Source: JBDTSW01 sp963758845 (GTDB lineage Bacteria; Actinomycetota; Thermoleophilia; Solirubrobacterales; 70-9). Taken from it: a DNA stretch of 64,000 nt. The stretch is taken from contig CAVWWX010000002.1 of the NCBI GenBank assembly GCA_963758845.1, positions 2,418,001-2,482,000 of the forward strand, given 5' to 3'. The first letter of the stretch is position 1. Each line of letters opens with the position of its first letter. Below the pieces are notes generated by a model that saw nothing but the letters and a program-made list of their open reading frames with translations, was not told the origin of the DNA and searched no databases. Shown one piece after another: positions 7,557 to 18,433 of this stretch. Both the position numbers and the translations under genes were made by a program.

Positions 7557-8405
7557 GTGCGGGGAATGGTTGCGATCGCGGCGGTGGTGGCGTTCGCCTG
7601 CCCGGCGTCGGCGCTCGCCGGTAGCGCGGGTCCGACCGAGAGCCTGGGGTCCTCCCACGGCGTCGAGTACCTGAGGGCCACGTTCGATTCGGTCGTGACC
7701 CAGGCCGGCGCCGCTGCGGAATGCGACACGGGCGATTACGTCCTGGGCGGTGGCGGCTCGATCAGCGGCGACCCGGCGACCGCAGAGCTCAGCGTGATCG
7801 CTCCCACGAGCACCCCCGATGACGGTTGGCGGGCGGAGGGCGCGACCACTGCGGGAGCGAGGACGGTCACGACCTACGCCATCTGCGGCAACGATGCCGC
7901 CACGACCAAGGTCGCCACCTCCTCGTACGCGGCGGGCATGGAGTACTCGTCGGGCGAGGAGTGCGACGCCGGCGACGTGTCGCTCAGCGGCGGCGTCTCG
8001 GCAGGCAACGGCGACACGACGATCGCGACTATCCGGCCCGACTTCCAGGGTGTGTTCGACTGGAACAACCGGTTCGCGCCCGAATCCGAGGACATCGTCT
8101 CCAGGTACGTCGTGTGCACCTCGGCGTACGCGCGGACCGCGAAGGCCGAGGCCAAGACGGTGAGGCGGGACACAGCCGCGAAGGTCGTCCGCAGGTGCGG
8201 GAAGGGCCACGAGATCCTGGGTGGGGGGTTCGAGGCTGACAGCGGCACCGCGCTTTTCCCGTTCGAGGTTCACGCGATCTCCTCGAGGCCCTGGGACGAC
8301 CCGAAGGACCGCGGGAAGGTGCCCGAGGACGGCTGGCTCGCCAAGCTCTACAACGACACCGAGGCGAAGCTGTCGCTGAGGACGTTCGCGATCTGCGCCG
8401 CCTGA
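7557..8405 (+). CDS. Secreted protein with three C/GGG/DGW repeats
   Basis: 282 residues with a Sec signal peptide (hydrophobic residues 4-20, Ala-rich cleavage region near SALAGS). The mature part is three repeats of about 70 residues, each opening with Cys-x-x-Gly then a Gly-rich turn (ECDTGDYVLGGGG, ECDAGDVSLSGG, RCGKGHEILGGG), a DGW or DWN in the middle, and ending in a Cys (YAICG, YVVCTS, FAICAA). Two cysteines per repeat suggest one disulfide each in the exported protein. The same repeat recurs in the protein at 49937-50845. I do not recognise a named family or function. Starts at GTG directly behind its -10. Confidence 0.8.
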   Translation: MRGMVAIAAVVAFACPASALAGSAGPTESLGSSHGVEYLRATFDSVVTQAGAAAECDTGDYVLGGGGSISGDPATAELSVIAPTSTPDDGWRAEGATTAGARTVTTYAICGNDAATTKVATSSYAAGMEYSSGEECDAGDVSLSGGVSAGNGDTTIATIRPDFQGVFDWNNRFAPESEDIVSRYVVCTSAYARTAKAEAKTVRRDTAAKVVRRCGKGHEILGGGFEADSGTALFPFEVHAISSRPWDDPKDRGKVPEDGWLAKLYNDTEAKLSLRTFAICAA

Positions 8406-8421
8406 GAGTTCCGGGGCCCCG

Positions 8422-8841
8422 CTAGGCCTTGGCGCCGACGGCGCCGCGGATGAACTCGACGATGTCGTCGGTGGGCGAGCCCGGAGTGAAGATCTCGTCG
8501 ACCCCCAGCTCCTTGAGCTCGCCGATGTCGTCGTTGGGGATCGTCCCCCCCACCGTCAACACCACGTCCTCCGCACCCTGCTCCTTGAGCAGCTCGACCA
8601 CGCGCGGCACCAGGGTCATGTGCGCGCCGGAGAGGATCGAGAGGCCGACGGCGTCGGCGTCCTCCTGGACGACCGTGGCCGCGATCTGCTCCGGCGTCTG
8701 GTGGAGGCCGGTGTAGATCACCTCCATTCCGGCGTCGCGCAGCGCGCGAGCGATGATCTTGGCGCCGCGGTCGTGCCCGTCGAGGCCGGGCTTGGCCACG
8801 ACCACGCGGATCTTGCGGGCGTCGGCCTCCTCGCTCATCAC
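8422..8841 (-). CDS. B12-binding small subunit of acyl-CoA mutase (IcmB-like)
   Basis: 139 residues, a free-standing cobalamin-binding domain. The base-off/His-on motif is seen in KPGLDGHDRGAKIIA (D-x-H-x-x-G), with the lower strand/loop GLSILSGAHMT and the VGGTIP segment that holds the cobalamin tail. Length matches the small subunit of isobutyryl-CoA mutase (about 136 residues) and archaeal-type split methylmalonyl-CoA mutases. It must combine with the large subunit encoded at 9249-10907. Start at GTG 8841 lies 6 nt behind TACGCT; an ATG follows directly. Confidence 0.9.
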   Translation of the reverse strand: MMSEEADARKIRVVVAKPGLDGHDRGAKIIARALRDAGMEVIYTGLHQTPEQIAATVVQEDADAVGLSILSGAHMTLVPRVVELLKEQGAEDVVLTVGGTIPNDDIGELKELGVDEIFTPGSPTDDIVEFIRGAVGAKA

Positions 8842-8866
8842 GCGGGCAGCGTAGCGGGCGTGTGGG

Positions 8867-9181
8867 CTAGGAGCCGAAGTTCGTGAGGGCCGCGATCAGG
8901 GCCACGGCGATCGCGATCAGCGTCACGACGACGAGCAGGCCGCCGATCGAGAAAAAGGTGGTCTTGACGCCGCGGTCGTCGTCGTCGATCCCGTGCGAGT
9001 GCTCGGTGTCGACGATCACGTCGCCCTCGGACTCCTCGCTGATCGAGTCCTCGGCGGCACGCATCCGCGCCGCCTCCTCGGCGGCCTCGCGCGTGGGATG
9101 GTTGGTGACGGCGACGCCGTCCTCGGCGTTCACGACGTCCCAGCCGTCGACCTCGCTGGGCTGAACCTTCAGATCGGCCAT
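8867..9181 (-). CDS. DUF2188-like small membrane protein
   Basis: 104 residues. The N-terminal 45 residues follow the DUF2188 pattern (Lys-x-Val-x-Pro, W-x-V, then an Ala-rich helix EAAEEAARMRAAED). An acidic linker with a His-Ser-His stretch precedes a single C-terminal membrane helix (residues about 78-100, GGLLVVVTLIAIAVALIAAL). It sits between the two mutase subunit genes, but nothing in it suggests a part in catalysis. Function unknown. Confidence 0.65.
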   Translation of the reverse strand: MADLKVQPSEVDGWDVVNAEDGVAVTNHPTREAAEEAARMRAAEDSISEESEGDVIVDTEHSHGIDDDDRGVKTTFFSIGGLLVVVTLIAIAVALIAALTNFGS

Positions 9182-9248
9182 GGGACCGCGATACCCCGGG
9201 CGTCCGAGGCGAAAACGCGCGGGGCCCTGGGGCGCAAAGCCGGCGCCG

Positions 9249-10907
<1,659 letters not shown>

Positions 10908-11048
10908 GCTTGGAAGTCTAGGGGCGGGTCCGGGCGCCGGTTGGGGGTGAATCGGCAGCGTCTGGCGAATCGGTCTCGGTATGCGAGACCGATGCGCCAT
11001 ACGGCGGACGGACTGACCGCGCGCGGCGGGTGCGCGCGCGGTGTCGGG

Positions 11049-12453
11049 CTAGGAGACCGGGGGGCGGTGGTTCGCCCAGGGCTGCTCGGCCTCGATCTGC
11101 GCGGCGAGCGAGATCAGCACGTCCTCGCGGTTCGGCGGGGCGATGATCTGGACCGAGCGTGGCAGGCCGTCGCTCGGTGAAGCCCATCGGGAGGGCCGCC
11201 GCCGGCTGGCCCGTGTGGTTCCAGACCGGCGCGAAGCAGAAGCTGCGGCTCATGCCCAGCAGGGTCCGCAGGGCCCCCTTTCCCTCCCAGCGGCGCACCG
11301 GGAAGGCGACCTCGCCGACGACCGGCGTGATCAGCACGTCGAAGTCGTCGAAGAGGGCGTTGATCCGGGCGGCGTCCTTGCGGGCGGCGCGGGCGGCGAC
11401 GCGCAGCGCCGCCTCCGGATACAGGCCGCCGAGACGGCCGAAGCCGCGGGTGCGCCCCTCCAGGCGCTCGGGGTGCGGGACCGCCTGGACGTCGTCGTGG
11501 ATGCCTCCCAGGTACCGCGCTGGGATGTTGTTGCCGGCGAGCCCGTAGGCGGGGTCCTTCTCGCTGACCTCGTGCCCAAGGCCGCGCAGTAGCTCGCCCC
11601 CGTCGCTCACTCCCTGCTTCACATCGTCGGTGACGACCGGCGGCGCGACCGCGCGCACCGGCTTGGTCGAGAGCGCCACGCGCAGCTTGCCCGGCGCGGT
11701 TACCGCGGCCTCGGCATAGGTCCGCTCGGGCGGCGGCGGGGCGCCGGGCTCGCCGCCGCCGGTCATCGTCGCGTCGATCCAGATGGCAGTGTCGAGCACA
11801 GTCTGGGTGACGCACCCGGTGGCCGAGAGCCCGCGCCAGTGCTCGGCGGGCCGGAACGGGATCCGCCCCGTCTGCGGCTTCAGGCCGAACAGGTTGCAGA
11901 AGGCCGCCGGGTTGCGGATCGAGCCCGCCCCATCCGAGGCCGAGGCGGCCGCGCACAGCCCGGCGGCGGTCGCCGCGGCGCTGCCCCCGCTGGAGCCGCT
12001 GGGGGTGCGATCCGTGTCCCACGGGTTGCGCGTGACGCCCCAGGTCTCGGACTCGGTGAACCCGCAGATCGCCAGCTCGGGAAGGTTCGTCTTGCCGAGG
12101 AACACGGCGCCGGCGGCGCGAAGGTGGGCGACCATCGGCGAGTCGTCGTCGGCGAGTCCCTCGAACGCCCGGGTGCCGAGCCGCGTGGGCTCGCCGTGGA
12201 TGTCCTCGACATCCTTGATGGCGATCGGCACGCCCAGCATCGGGGCCTCCTCGCCCGCGCCGATCCGCCGGTCGGCCTCGTCGGCCTGCGCCAGGGCCGA
12301 CTCGCCCAGCACGAGGCAGTAGGCGTTGAGCTTCGGCTCGAGGCGCTGGATGCGCTCGAGGAAGAGCTCTGTGAGCTCGCGCGAGGACACCTGCCGCGCA
12401 GCGAGGAGCTCGGCGAGGCGGGCGCTACCTGCGAATGCGAGCTGCTCGTCCAC
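11049..12453 (-). CDS. Amidase signature enzyme (frame broken once near 11172)
   Basis: Starts at GTG 12453, overlapping the HAD gene by 29 nt. The amidase triad is visible: Lys in VPIAIKDVEDI, the cis-Ser in PSGSSGGSAAATAAG, and the nucleophile in SDGAGSIRNPAAF. After PMGFTE (about 11176) the frame is lost; removing one base at about 11172 restores EDGLPRSVQIIAPPNRED and a normal end ANHRPPVS at the stop 11051-11049. A single inserted base is therefore likely, either an assembly error or a recent mutation. Substrate unknown; family members cleave varied amides, including the GatA branch, but no GatB or GatC lies nearby. Confidence 0.85.
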
Positions 12454-13270
12454 GACGCGCCCTGACCCTATTCGAGGAGCGGTTGCGCGAGGCCAGGGCG
12501 CTCCCGATCCCGCCGACGGCGATCGCGCCGAGCGCCGCCCCGGCGACGAACAGCCGCCGGCCCAGCTTCTCGAAGCGCATCACCTGCCAGCCCTCGGCCC
12601 GGGCCACCGCGAGCAGCTCCTCGTCGGGGTTGACGACGACCGCGTTGCCCGCGGCGCGCAGCATCGGCAGGTCGGACGCCGAGTCCGAGTAAGCGAACGA
12701 GTCCGCGAGGTCGAGGCCGTGGTCGTCGGCGAAGCGCCGCATGGCCGTCACCTTGCCCTCGCCGTACATGAACGGGCCGTCGAGCTCGCCGGTGAACCGC
12801 CCCTCGCCGTCGATCTCGTAGCGGGTGCCGATGCCGCCGTCCATCGCGAGCACCCGCGCCAGCATCTCGACCAGCTCGACGCCCGCGGCCGAGACGATGA
12901 ACGTGGCGCGCCCCGCGTCCTGGTGGGCGTGCACCTCGTCGAGCATCTCGGGGTAGATCCGCGGCAGGACCCCTGCCAGGACGAGGGGGCCGAGGCGCTC
13001 GAGATCCCGGGCCGACGTGCCTCGCAGCAGCTCCTGGACCTCGCCCATGACCTGGGCGGCGGCCTCGTCGCTGGAGCCGCGCAGCCGGTAGCGCAGATGG
13101 TCGAACGCCCACCGTGCCAGCAGGCGCTTGGAGATGCCGCCCGCGTCGTAGGAGACGCGCGCCCAGACCATCCCCGACGAGCCCGCCATCAGGGTCTTGT
13201 CGAGGTCAAAGAAAGCCGCGGCTCGCGCCGCGGGCAGGTCAGCCTCCGTTGACTTCGAGGACGATGGCAT
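12425..13270 (-). CDS. HAD-superfamily IB phosphatase (SerB/CicA-like)
   Basis: About 280 residues from ATG 13270. All HAD motifs are present: AAFFDLDKTLM (motif I, two Asp), FIVSAAG (motif II), GEGKVTAMRRF (Lys, motif III) and YSDSASDLPML (motif IV). The helical cap between motifs I and II is of the C1 phosphoserine-phosphatase type. A C-terminal hydrophobic stretch (LFVAGAALGAIAVGGIGSAL) could anchor it to the membrane. The ATG lies within the end of the thiolase gene; a CTG at 13237, 5 nt after GGAGG and just past the thiolase stop, is an alternative start giving a more typical N-terminus. Substrate unknown. Confidence 0.88.
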   Translation of the reverse strand: MPSSSKSTEADLPAARAAAFFDLDKTLMAGSSGMVWARVSYDAGGISKRLLARWAFDHLRYRLRGSSDEAAAQVMGEVQELLRGTSARDLERLGPLVLAGVLPRIYPEMLDEVHAHQDAGRATFIVSAAGVELVEMLARVLAMDGGIGTRYEIDGEGRFTGELDGPFMYGEGKVTAMRRFADDHGLDLADSFAYSDSASDLPMLRAAGNAVVVNPDEELLAVARAEGWQVMRFEKLGRRLFVAGAALGAIAVGGIGSALASRNRSSNRVRARRGRAARIRR

Positions 13271-14423
13271 CGCCCTGCCCGCCGCCTGAGCAGATCGCGG
13301 CGACCCCCAGGCCACCGCCGCGCCGGCGCAGCTCGTGGACGAGCGCGCCGACGATGCGGGCGCCCGACGCGCCGATCGGGTGGCCGAGCGCGATCGCGCC
13401 CCCGTTGACGTTCACCTTGTCCTCCTCGACGCCGAGCATCCGCACCGAGTTGAGCGCCACCGAAGCGAACGCCTCGTTGATCTCCCACAGGTCGACCTCG
13501 TCGGGCGACTTACCGATCTTGTCGAGGGCCGCCTTGGCGGCGTTCGCCGGAGTGCGGGCGAGGTAGGGGAAGTCGTCGGCGACCGTGCCGTAAGAGAGGA
13601 CGCGTGCAAGCGTCTCGCGGCCCTCCGCCGAGGCCCAGTCCGACGAAGCGACGACGACCGCTGCGGCGCCGTCGTTCACCCCTGGCGCGTTGCCCGCGGT
13701 GTGGGTCGCCTCATCGCCGCCGACCGCCTTCAGCTTCGCCAGCGTCTCGATCGTCGTGTCCGGGCGGATGGCCTCGTCGGTCTCGACCTCGGTCTCGGCC
13801 TTGCGGCTCTTGACGGTGACGCTGGTGATCTCCTCGGCCATCCGCCCCTCGTCGGTCGCCTTCGCGGCGAGCTGGTGCGAGCGCGCGGCCCAGCGGTCCA
13901 TGTCGGCGCGCGTGATCTCGAGCTCGTTCGAGACGTCGCTGGCCTCGTTGATCATCTGCTTGCCGGTGAAGGGGTTGGTCAGCCCGTCGTGGGTCATCGA
14001 GTCGACCAGGCTCCCGTCGCCCATCCGGTAGCCGAAGCGGGCCTGGTCCAGCATGTGCGGGGCGCCGCTCATGGACTCCATCCCGCCCGTGGCGGCGACC
14101 TCGAGGTCGCCGGCGCGGATCGCCTGGTCGGCCAGCCCGATCGAGCGCATCCCGGACGCGCAGACCTTGTTCACGGTCTCGGAGGGGACCTCCTTCGGGA
14201 TGCCGCCCTCGATCTGGGCCTGGCGCGACGGGATCTGCCCCTGGCCGGCCTGAAGCACCTGCCCGAACACGACCTGCTGGACCTGCTCGGGGTCGACGCC
14301 GGAGCGCTCTAGCGCCGCGCTCAGGGCCTCGCCGCCCAACTCGACGGCCTTCTTCGGAGCAAGCGCCCCGCCCATCTTCCCGAACGGGGTGCGGGCGGTT
14401 CCGAGGATCACGGTCTCAGGCAT
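13239..14423 (-). CDS. Acetyl-CoA acetyltransferase (thiolase)
   Basis: 394 residues. Nucleophilic Cys in NKVCASGMRSI, the His in ALGHPIGASGARI and the second Cys in AICSGGGQGDA are all present, as is the NEAFA loop. It either condenses two acetyl-CoA or splits 3-ketoacyl-CoA in beta-oxidation; sequence alone does not settle the direction. The ATG at 14423 has AAGGAG 8 nt upstream. It leads a minus-strand run thiolase-HAD-amidase with short overlaps and is divergent from pepA. Confidence 0.95.
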   Translation of the reverse strand: MPETVILGTARTPFGKMGGALAPKKAVELGGEALSAALERSGVDPEQVQQVVFGQVLQAGQGQIPSRQAQIEGGIPKEVPSETVNKVCASGMRSIGLADQAIRAGDLEVAATGGMESMSGAPHMLDQARFGYRMGDGSLVDSMTHDGLTNPFTGKQMINEASDVSNELEITRADMDRWAARSHQLAAKATDEGRMAEEITSVTVKSRKAETEVETDEAIRPDTTIETLAKLKAVGGDEATHTAGNAPGVNDGAAAVVVASSDWASAEGRETLARVLSYGTVADDFPYLARTPANAAKAALDKIGKSPDEVDLWEINEAFASVALNSVRMLGVEEDKVNVNGGAIALGHPIGASGARIVGALVHELRRRGGGLGVAAICSGGGQGDAIVLEVNGG

Positions 14424-14499
14424 GCGGCTGCTCCTTGTTGACGGAGGCCCGCGGCGGCGGGCCGAGGGCCGAAGGGATGGCAATGCTAGAACACCGCCC

Positions 14500-15957
14500 A
14501 TGCGAATCGACGTGGTCACAGACGGCGCGGGGGCCGACGTTCGGGTCATCGGGCTGACCGACGACGACGAGCTTCCCGCCGAGCTGAGCGGCGTTCCCGG
14601 CGACTCCGACGTCAAGACGGCGTACAAGCGGGCCACGCTCCTGCGACCCGACGAGGGCGAGCGCGTGCTGGTCGTCGGCCTGGGAAAGGCCGGTGAGCTG
14701 AGCGCCGAGCGCCTGCGCGTCGCTGCTGCCGTCGCGGCCAAGCAGGCCGGCCGCCTGGACGCGACCTCGCTCTCCTGGGCCCTTCCCGGCGGCGCCGATG
14801 GCCTCGGGGCCCCTGTGGCCGCCGGAGCGCTGGTCGAGGGCACGATCCTCGCGGGCTACCGCTTCGACCGCTTCCACACCGGCGGCGAGGACGACCCGCC
14901 GCCTCCCTCGCTGGACGCGCTGACGCTGGTCGCGGCGGACGGCGCCGATTCTGGCGAGGTCGAGGCCGAGGTGCGCTTCTCGCAGGCCGCTGCCGAGGGC
15001 GCGAACCGCGCTCGCGAGCTGCAGGACCTGCCGGCGAACATCCTGAACCCGACCTACCTCACCGACCGGGCACGGGAGATTGCCGACGCGTTCGACGCGG
15101 TCACCGTGGACGTTCTCGACCGGGCCAAGATCACCGAGCTGGGCATGGGAGGGCTCGAGGCCGTCTCGAAGGGCTCCGCGGCGGAGCCCGCGCTGATCGC
15201 GCTTCGCTACGCCGGTGGCGAGAGCGGAGCCGCCCCATTGGGGCTGGTCGGCAAGGCCGTCACCTTCGATAGCGGCGGGATCTCCATCAAGCCCTCGGCG
15301 AAGATGGAGGAGATGAAGATGGACATGTCGGGGGGCGCCGCCGTGCTCGAGGCGGTCGCGACCATCGCCGAGCTCGGCCTCCCGATCAACCTGGTCGCCG
15401 CCATCCCCGCGACCGAGAACATGCCCAGCGGCACCGCGACGAGGCCCGGCGACATCATCACCCAGCTGAACGGCAAGACGGTCGAGGTCAACAACACCGA
15501 CGCCGAGGGGCGGCTGATCCTGGCGGACGCGCTGACCTACTGCGTCCGCGAGCTCGAGGCCGACCGCGTCGTGGACCTTGCCACTCTGACCGGCGCGGTG
15601 CTGGTCGCGCTGGGATCCACCTATGCGGCCCTGATCTCGAACGACGACGCGCTGGCGGCCGAGGTCACCGAGGCCGGCGAGCGGACGGGAGAGCTGACGT
15701 GGCGGCTGCCGCTACACGACGAGTTCAAGGAGCTCACCAAGGGCACCGTCGCCGACCTCACCAACGCATCGGCGAAGCGCAAGGCCGGCACGATCTACGC
15801 CGCGTCCTTCCTGGAGGAGTTCGTGGATTCCAAGCCGTGGGTCCACCTGGACATCGCCGGGACCGCCTGGGACGTCGGCCGCGAATACGTGGGCAACGGC
15901 TCGACCGGCTTCGGCGTACGCCTGCTGGCGTCTTTGGCCCGCGATCTCTCCGGCTGA
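14500..15957 (+). CDS. pepA: Leucyl aminopeptidase (M17 family)
   Basis: 485 residues. The M17 signature NTDAEGRLILADAL is present, and the two-metal site is complete: Lys and Asp in GKAVTFDSGGISIKP, Asp in EMKMDMSGGAAV, and the Asp/Glu of the signature; catalytic Arg lies in EGRL. The C-terminal catalytic domain follows an N-terminal macrodomain-like half of about 170 residues. It removes N-terminal residues from peptides in the cytoplasm. A TAGAAC hexamer (14487-14492) ends 7 nt before the ATG. Confidence 0.95.
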   Translation: MRIDVVTDGAGADVRVIGLTDDDELPAELSGVPGDSDVKTAYKRATLLRPDEGERVLVVGLGKAGELSAERLRVAAAVAAKQAGRLDATSLSWALPGGADGLGAPVAAGALVEGTILAGYRFDRFHTGGEDDPPPPSLDALTLVAADGADSGEVEAEVRFSQAAAEGANRARELQDLPANILNPTYLTDRAREIADAFDAVTVDVLDRAKITELGMGGLEAVSKGSAAEPALIALRYAGGESGAAPLGLVGKAVTFDSGGISIKPSAKMEEMKMDMSGGAAVLEAVATIAELGLPINLVAAIPATENMPSGTATRPGDIITQLNGKTVEVNNTDAEGRLILADALTYCVRELEADRVVDLATLTGAVLVALGSTYAALISNDDALAAEVTEAGERTGELTWRLPLHDEFKELTKGTVADLTNASAKRKAGTIYAASFLEEFVDSKPWVHLDIAGTAWDVGREYVGNGSTGFGVRLLASLARDLSG

Positions 15958-16068
15958 GCAGGCGCCTGAAAGGTGCACTAGAACATCCGTCCAGCGCCCG
16001 CTCTGAGCGCTCAAGTTCGAGGCCGTCCTGGCCGATAGCTAAAGGTTCCTGGCGTGAGGCCGATATAG

Positions 16069-18393
16069 ATGAATGACGTGCCGGGCTCAGGAGCACCTCC
16101 CAGCTGGGCCGCGCAGCATCTCACCGAGTTCCTGGTCGCGGTCTCTTCGTTCTCCGAGGAGGAGGCGGCGATCCGTGGCGCCACGCAGAGGCTCGCCGAG
16201 ATCTTCGAGGCCGACGCCGCCGCTGTGATCGACTCGCGCGGGCCGGTAGTCACCACCGGCCTGGGGCCGGCGGCTCCACACCAAGCCCTGCGGGCGCTCG
16301 CCGACGGCGAGGAGGGCGAGCTCGACGTGCCGGGCTTGGGGATGTGCCCGGTGGTGCTCGAGCGCATCGACGACTCGCGGTTCGGCACGCTGATCCTAGC
16401 CCGGGGGGAGCCGGCCTTCTCCGACGAGGAACGCCGCCTGATCCATGGCTTGGCGCAGGTCCTCGGCCTGACGGTGCGCCTGCTGCGGGCAGCGGAGAAG
16501 GAGCGGCGCCTGCGCCAGGTGAGCGAGCAGCAGCGCGAGGAGAACGCCAGGCTGCTCGACTCGCTCCAGGAACGAAAGCGCCTCTTGGAGCGCCTGTCGC
16601 GGATCCAGAGCTCGATCGTCAGCCGCAGCGAGCTGAACGAGGTGCTGGACGGCATCGTGGCCGGCGCCCGTGACCTGCTGGGGGACGAGACGGTGGGCCT
16701 GCGGCTGGTGGACCCCGACGACCCGCAGACGTTGATCATGGTCGCCTCGGCCGGGGTCGACGAGGATCTCGCGCACGACAACACCCGCAGCCGGATAGGG
16801 ATGGGGGCAGGTGGTCGCGCCGCCGCCGAGGGCCGCCTGGTCGTGATCGAGGACTACGCCGCCCACGCCCAGGCGTTGCCCGCCTTCGCGGCCGACGGCA
16901 TTCGCGCCGCCCTGGCCGCGCCGGTTCACGAGCACGGCGAGGTCGTCGGCAGCCTCGTCGTCGCCACGCACCGAGAGGGCCGCCGCTACTCACAGGCCGA
17001 GCGCGAGATGCTCGTCGCCTTCGCCGAGCACGCCAGCCTGGCCCTGACCGACGCGAGGACCGTCGACGACGCCCTGCATCTGGCCCTGCACGACTCGCTG
17101 ACCGGCCTCCCCAACCGCGCCCTCCTCCACGACCGGATGGACCAGGCGACCGAGCGCGCCGAGCGCACCGGCGGGTCCGTCGCCGCGCTGTTCGTGGACC
17201 TCGACGAGTTCAAGACCGTCAACGACAGCCTGGGCCACGCCGCGGGCGACGAGCTGCTGGTCGAGGCCGCCAAGCGCCTGTTGCGCTGCGTCCGCCTGAG
17301 CGATACGGCCGCGCGGTTCGGAGGCGACGAGTTCGTTGTCCTGCTCGAGGACGCCGACCCCTTCCAGGTGGCGCGGGTGGCGTCGAGGATCCTCGAGGAG
17401 CTCGAGCGACCCTTCGAGATCCGCGGCCGCGAGCTGTTGATCGGGGCCAGCGTGGGGATCGCGATCTCAGGTGAGGACGACGACGACCTGCTTCGCAACG
17501 CCGACCTGGCGCTGTACCGCGCGAAGAGCACCGGCAAGGGGCGCTCGCAGCTCTACCAGCCGGACATGCACGCCGCCGTCGTCGAGCGAATGGAGCTGGA
17601 GGGCGCGCTTGCCAAGGCCCTGCGCGACGATCAGCTCGCCTTGCACTACCAGCCGGTCCTCGAGCTGGAGGGACGCGCCCTGGTGGGGGTCGAGGCCCTG
17701 GTGCGCTGGCGCCATCCGATCCGCGGGCTCCTGATGCCGGGCGACTTCGTCCCGATCGCCGAGGACGGGCGGCTGATGATCCCACTGGGCCGCTGGGTGA
17801 TGCAGACGGCGTGCGCCCAGGTCGCCAAGTGGCAGGGCGAGTCGCCGGCGCCCGTCTCGCTCAGCGTGAACGTTTCGCTGGCTCAGCTCCACGACAGCGG
17901 CATCCTCGACGACGTCGGCGACGCGCTGGCGCAGACCGGCGTCGCCCCCGAGCGGCTGATCCTCGAGCTCACCGAGACCGCGTTCCTCGCCGACACGGAG
18001 TCGACGGGAAAGCGCCTGGCCGAGTTCAAGGAGCTGGGGGTGCGGCTCGCCGTCGACGACTTCGGCACCGGCAACGCCTCGTTGCGACACCTGGCCCGGC
18101 TCCCGGTCGACGTGCTGAAGATCGACCGCAGCTTCGTCTCGGAGATCGAGAGCGACGACCGCCAGGCGGTGATCGTCCGCTCGATCATCGACCTGGGCCG
18201 GGACCTGGGCATGGACGTGATCGCCGAGGGCATCGAGCGGCCCGAACAGGAACGGAAGCTGATCGAGCTGGGGTGCCGGCTGGGCCAGGGATTCCACCTG
18301 GCGCGCCCCGGCCGGCTCGAGCACCTGCTGCACCCGGACGACTCCGGCGACGACGGCTCTCCCCCGCGTCCCGCGTTCGCCACCGAGACGTAG
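16069..18393 (+). CDS. GAF-GGDEF-EAL cyclic di-GMP signalling protein
   Basis: 774 residues, no membrane segment. Order: weak GAF-like domain (1-140), coiled coil (about 140-185, RRLRQVSEQQREENARLL), a clear GAF (about 185-330), GGDEF (about 345-500) and EAL (510-760). The cyclase motif RFGGDEFVVL is intact. The phosphodiesterase motifs are intact too: EALVRW, ELTETAF, DDFGTGNASL, KIDRSF, AEGIE and QGF. Both activities are possible; the GAF domains would sense a small ligand or redox state. It stands alone between pepA and the acyl-CoA dehydrogenase gene. Confidence 0.95.
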   Translation: MNDVPGSGAPPSWAAQHLTEFLVAVSSFSEEEAAIRGATQRLAEIFEADAAAVIDSRGPVVTTGLGPAAPHQALRALADGEEGELDVPGLGMCPVVLERIDDSRFGTLILARGEPAFSDEERRLIHGLAQVLGLTVRLLRAAEKERRLRQVSEQQREENARLLDSLQERKRLLERLSRIQSSIVSRSELNEVLDGIVAGARDLLGDETVGLRLVDPDDPQTLIMVASAGVDEDLAHDNTRSRIGMGAGGRAAAEGRLVVIEDYAAHAQALPAFAADGIRAALAAPVHEHGEVVGSLVVATHREGRRYSQAEREMLVAFAEHASLALTDARTVDDALHLALHDSLTGLPNRALLHDRMDQATERAERTGGSVAALFVDLDEFKTVNDSLGHAAGDELLVEAAKRLLRCVRLSDTAARFGGDEFVVLLEDADPFQVARVASRILEELERPFEIRGRELLIGASVGIAISGEDDDDLLRNADLALYRAKSTGKGRSQLYQPDMHAAVVERMELEGALAKALRDDQLALHYQPVLELEGRALVGVEALVRWRHPIRGLLMPGDFVPIAEDGRLMIPLGRWVMQTACAQVAKWQGESPAPVSLSVNVSLAQLHDSGILDDVGDALAQTGVAPERLILELTETAFLADTESTGKRLAEFKELGVRLAVDDFGTGNASLRHLARLPVDVLKIDRSFVSEIESDDRQAVIVRSIIDLGRDLGMDVIAEGIERPEQERKLIELGCRLGQGFHLARPGRLEHLLHPDDSGDDGSPPRPAFATET

Positions 18394-18433
18394 ACCGCCG
18401 CCGCCGCGGCCGGTCCCCCGTAGGGTTCCGGCC

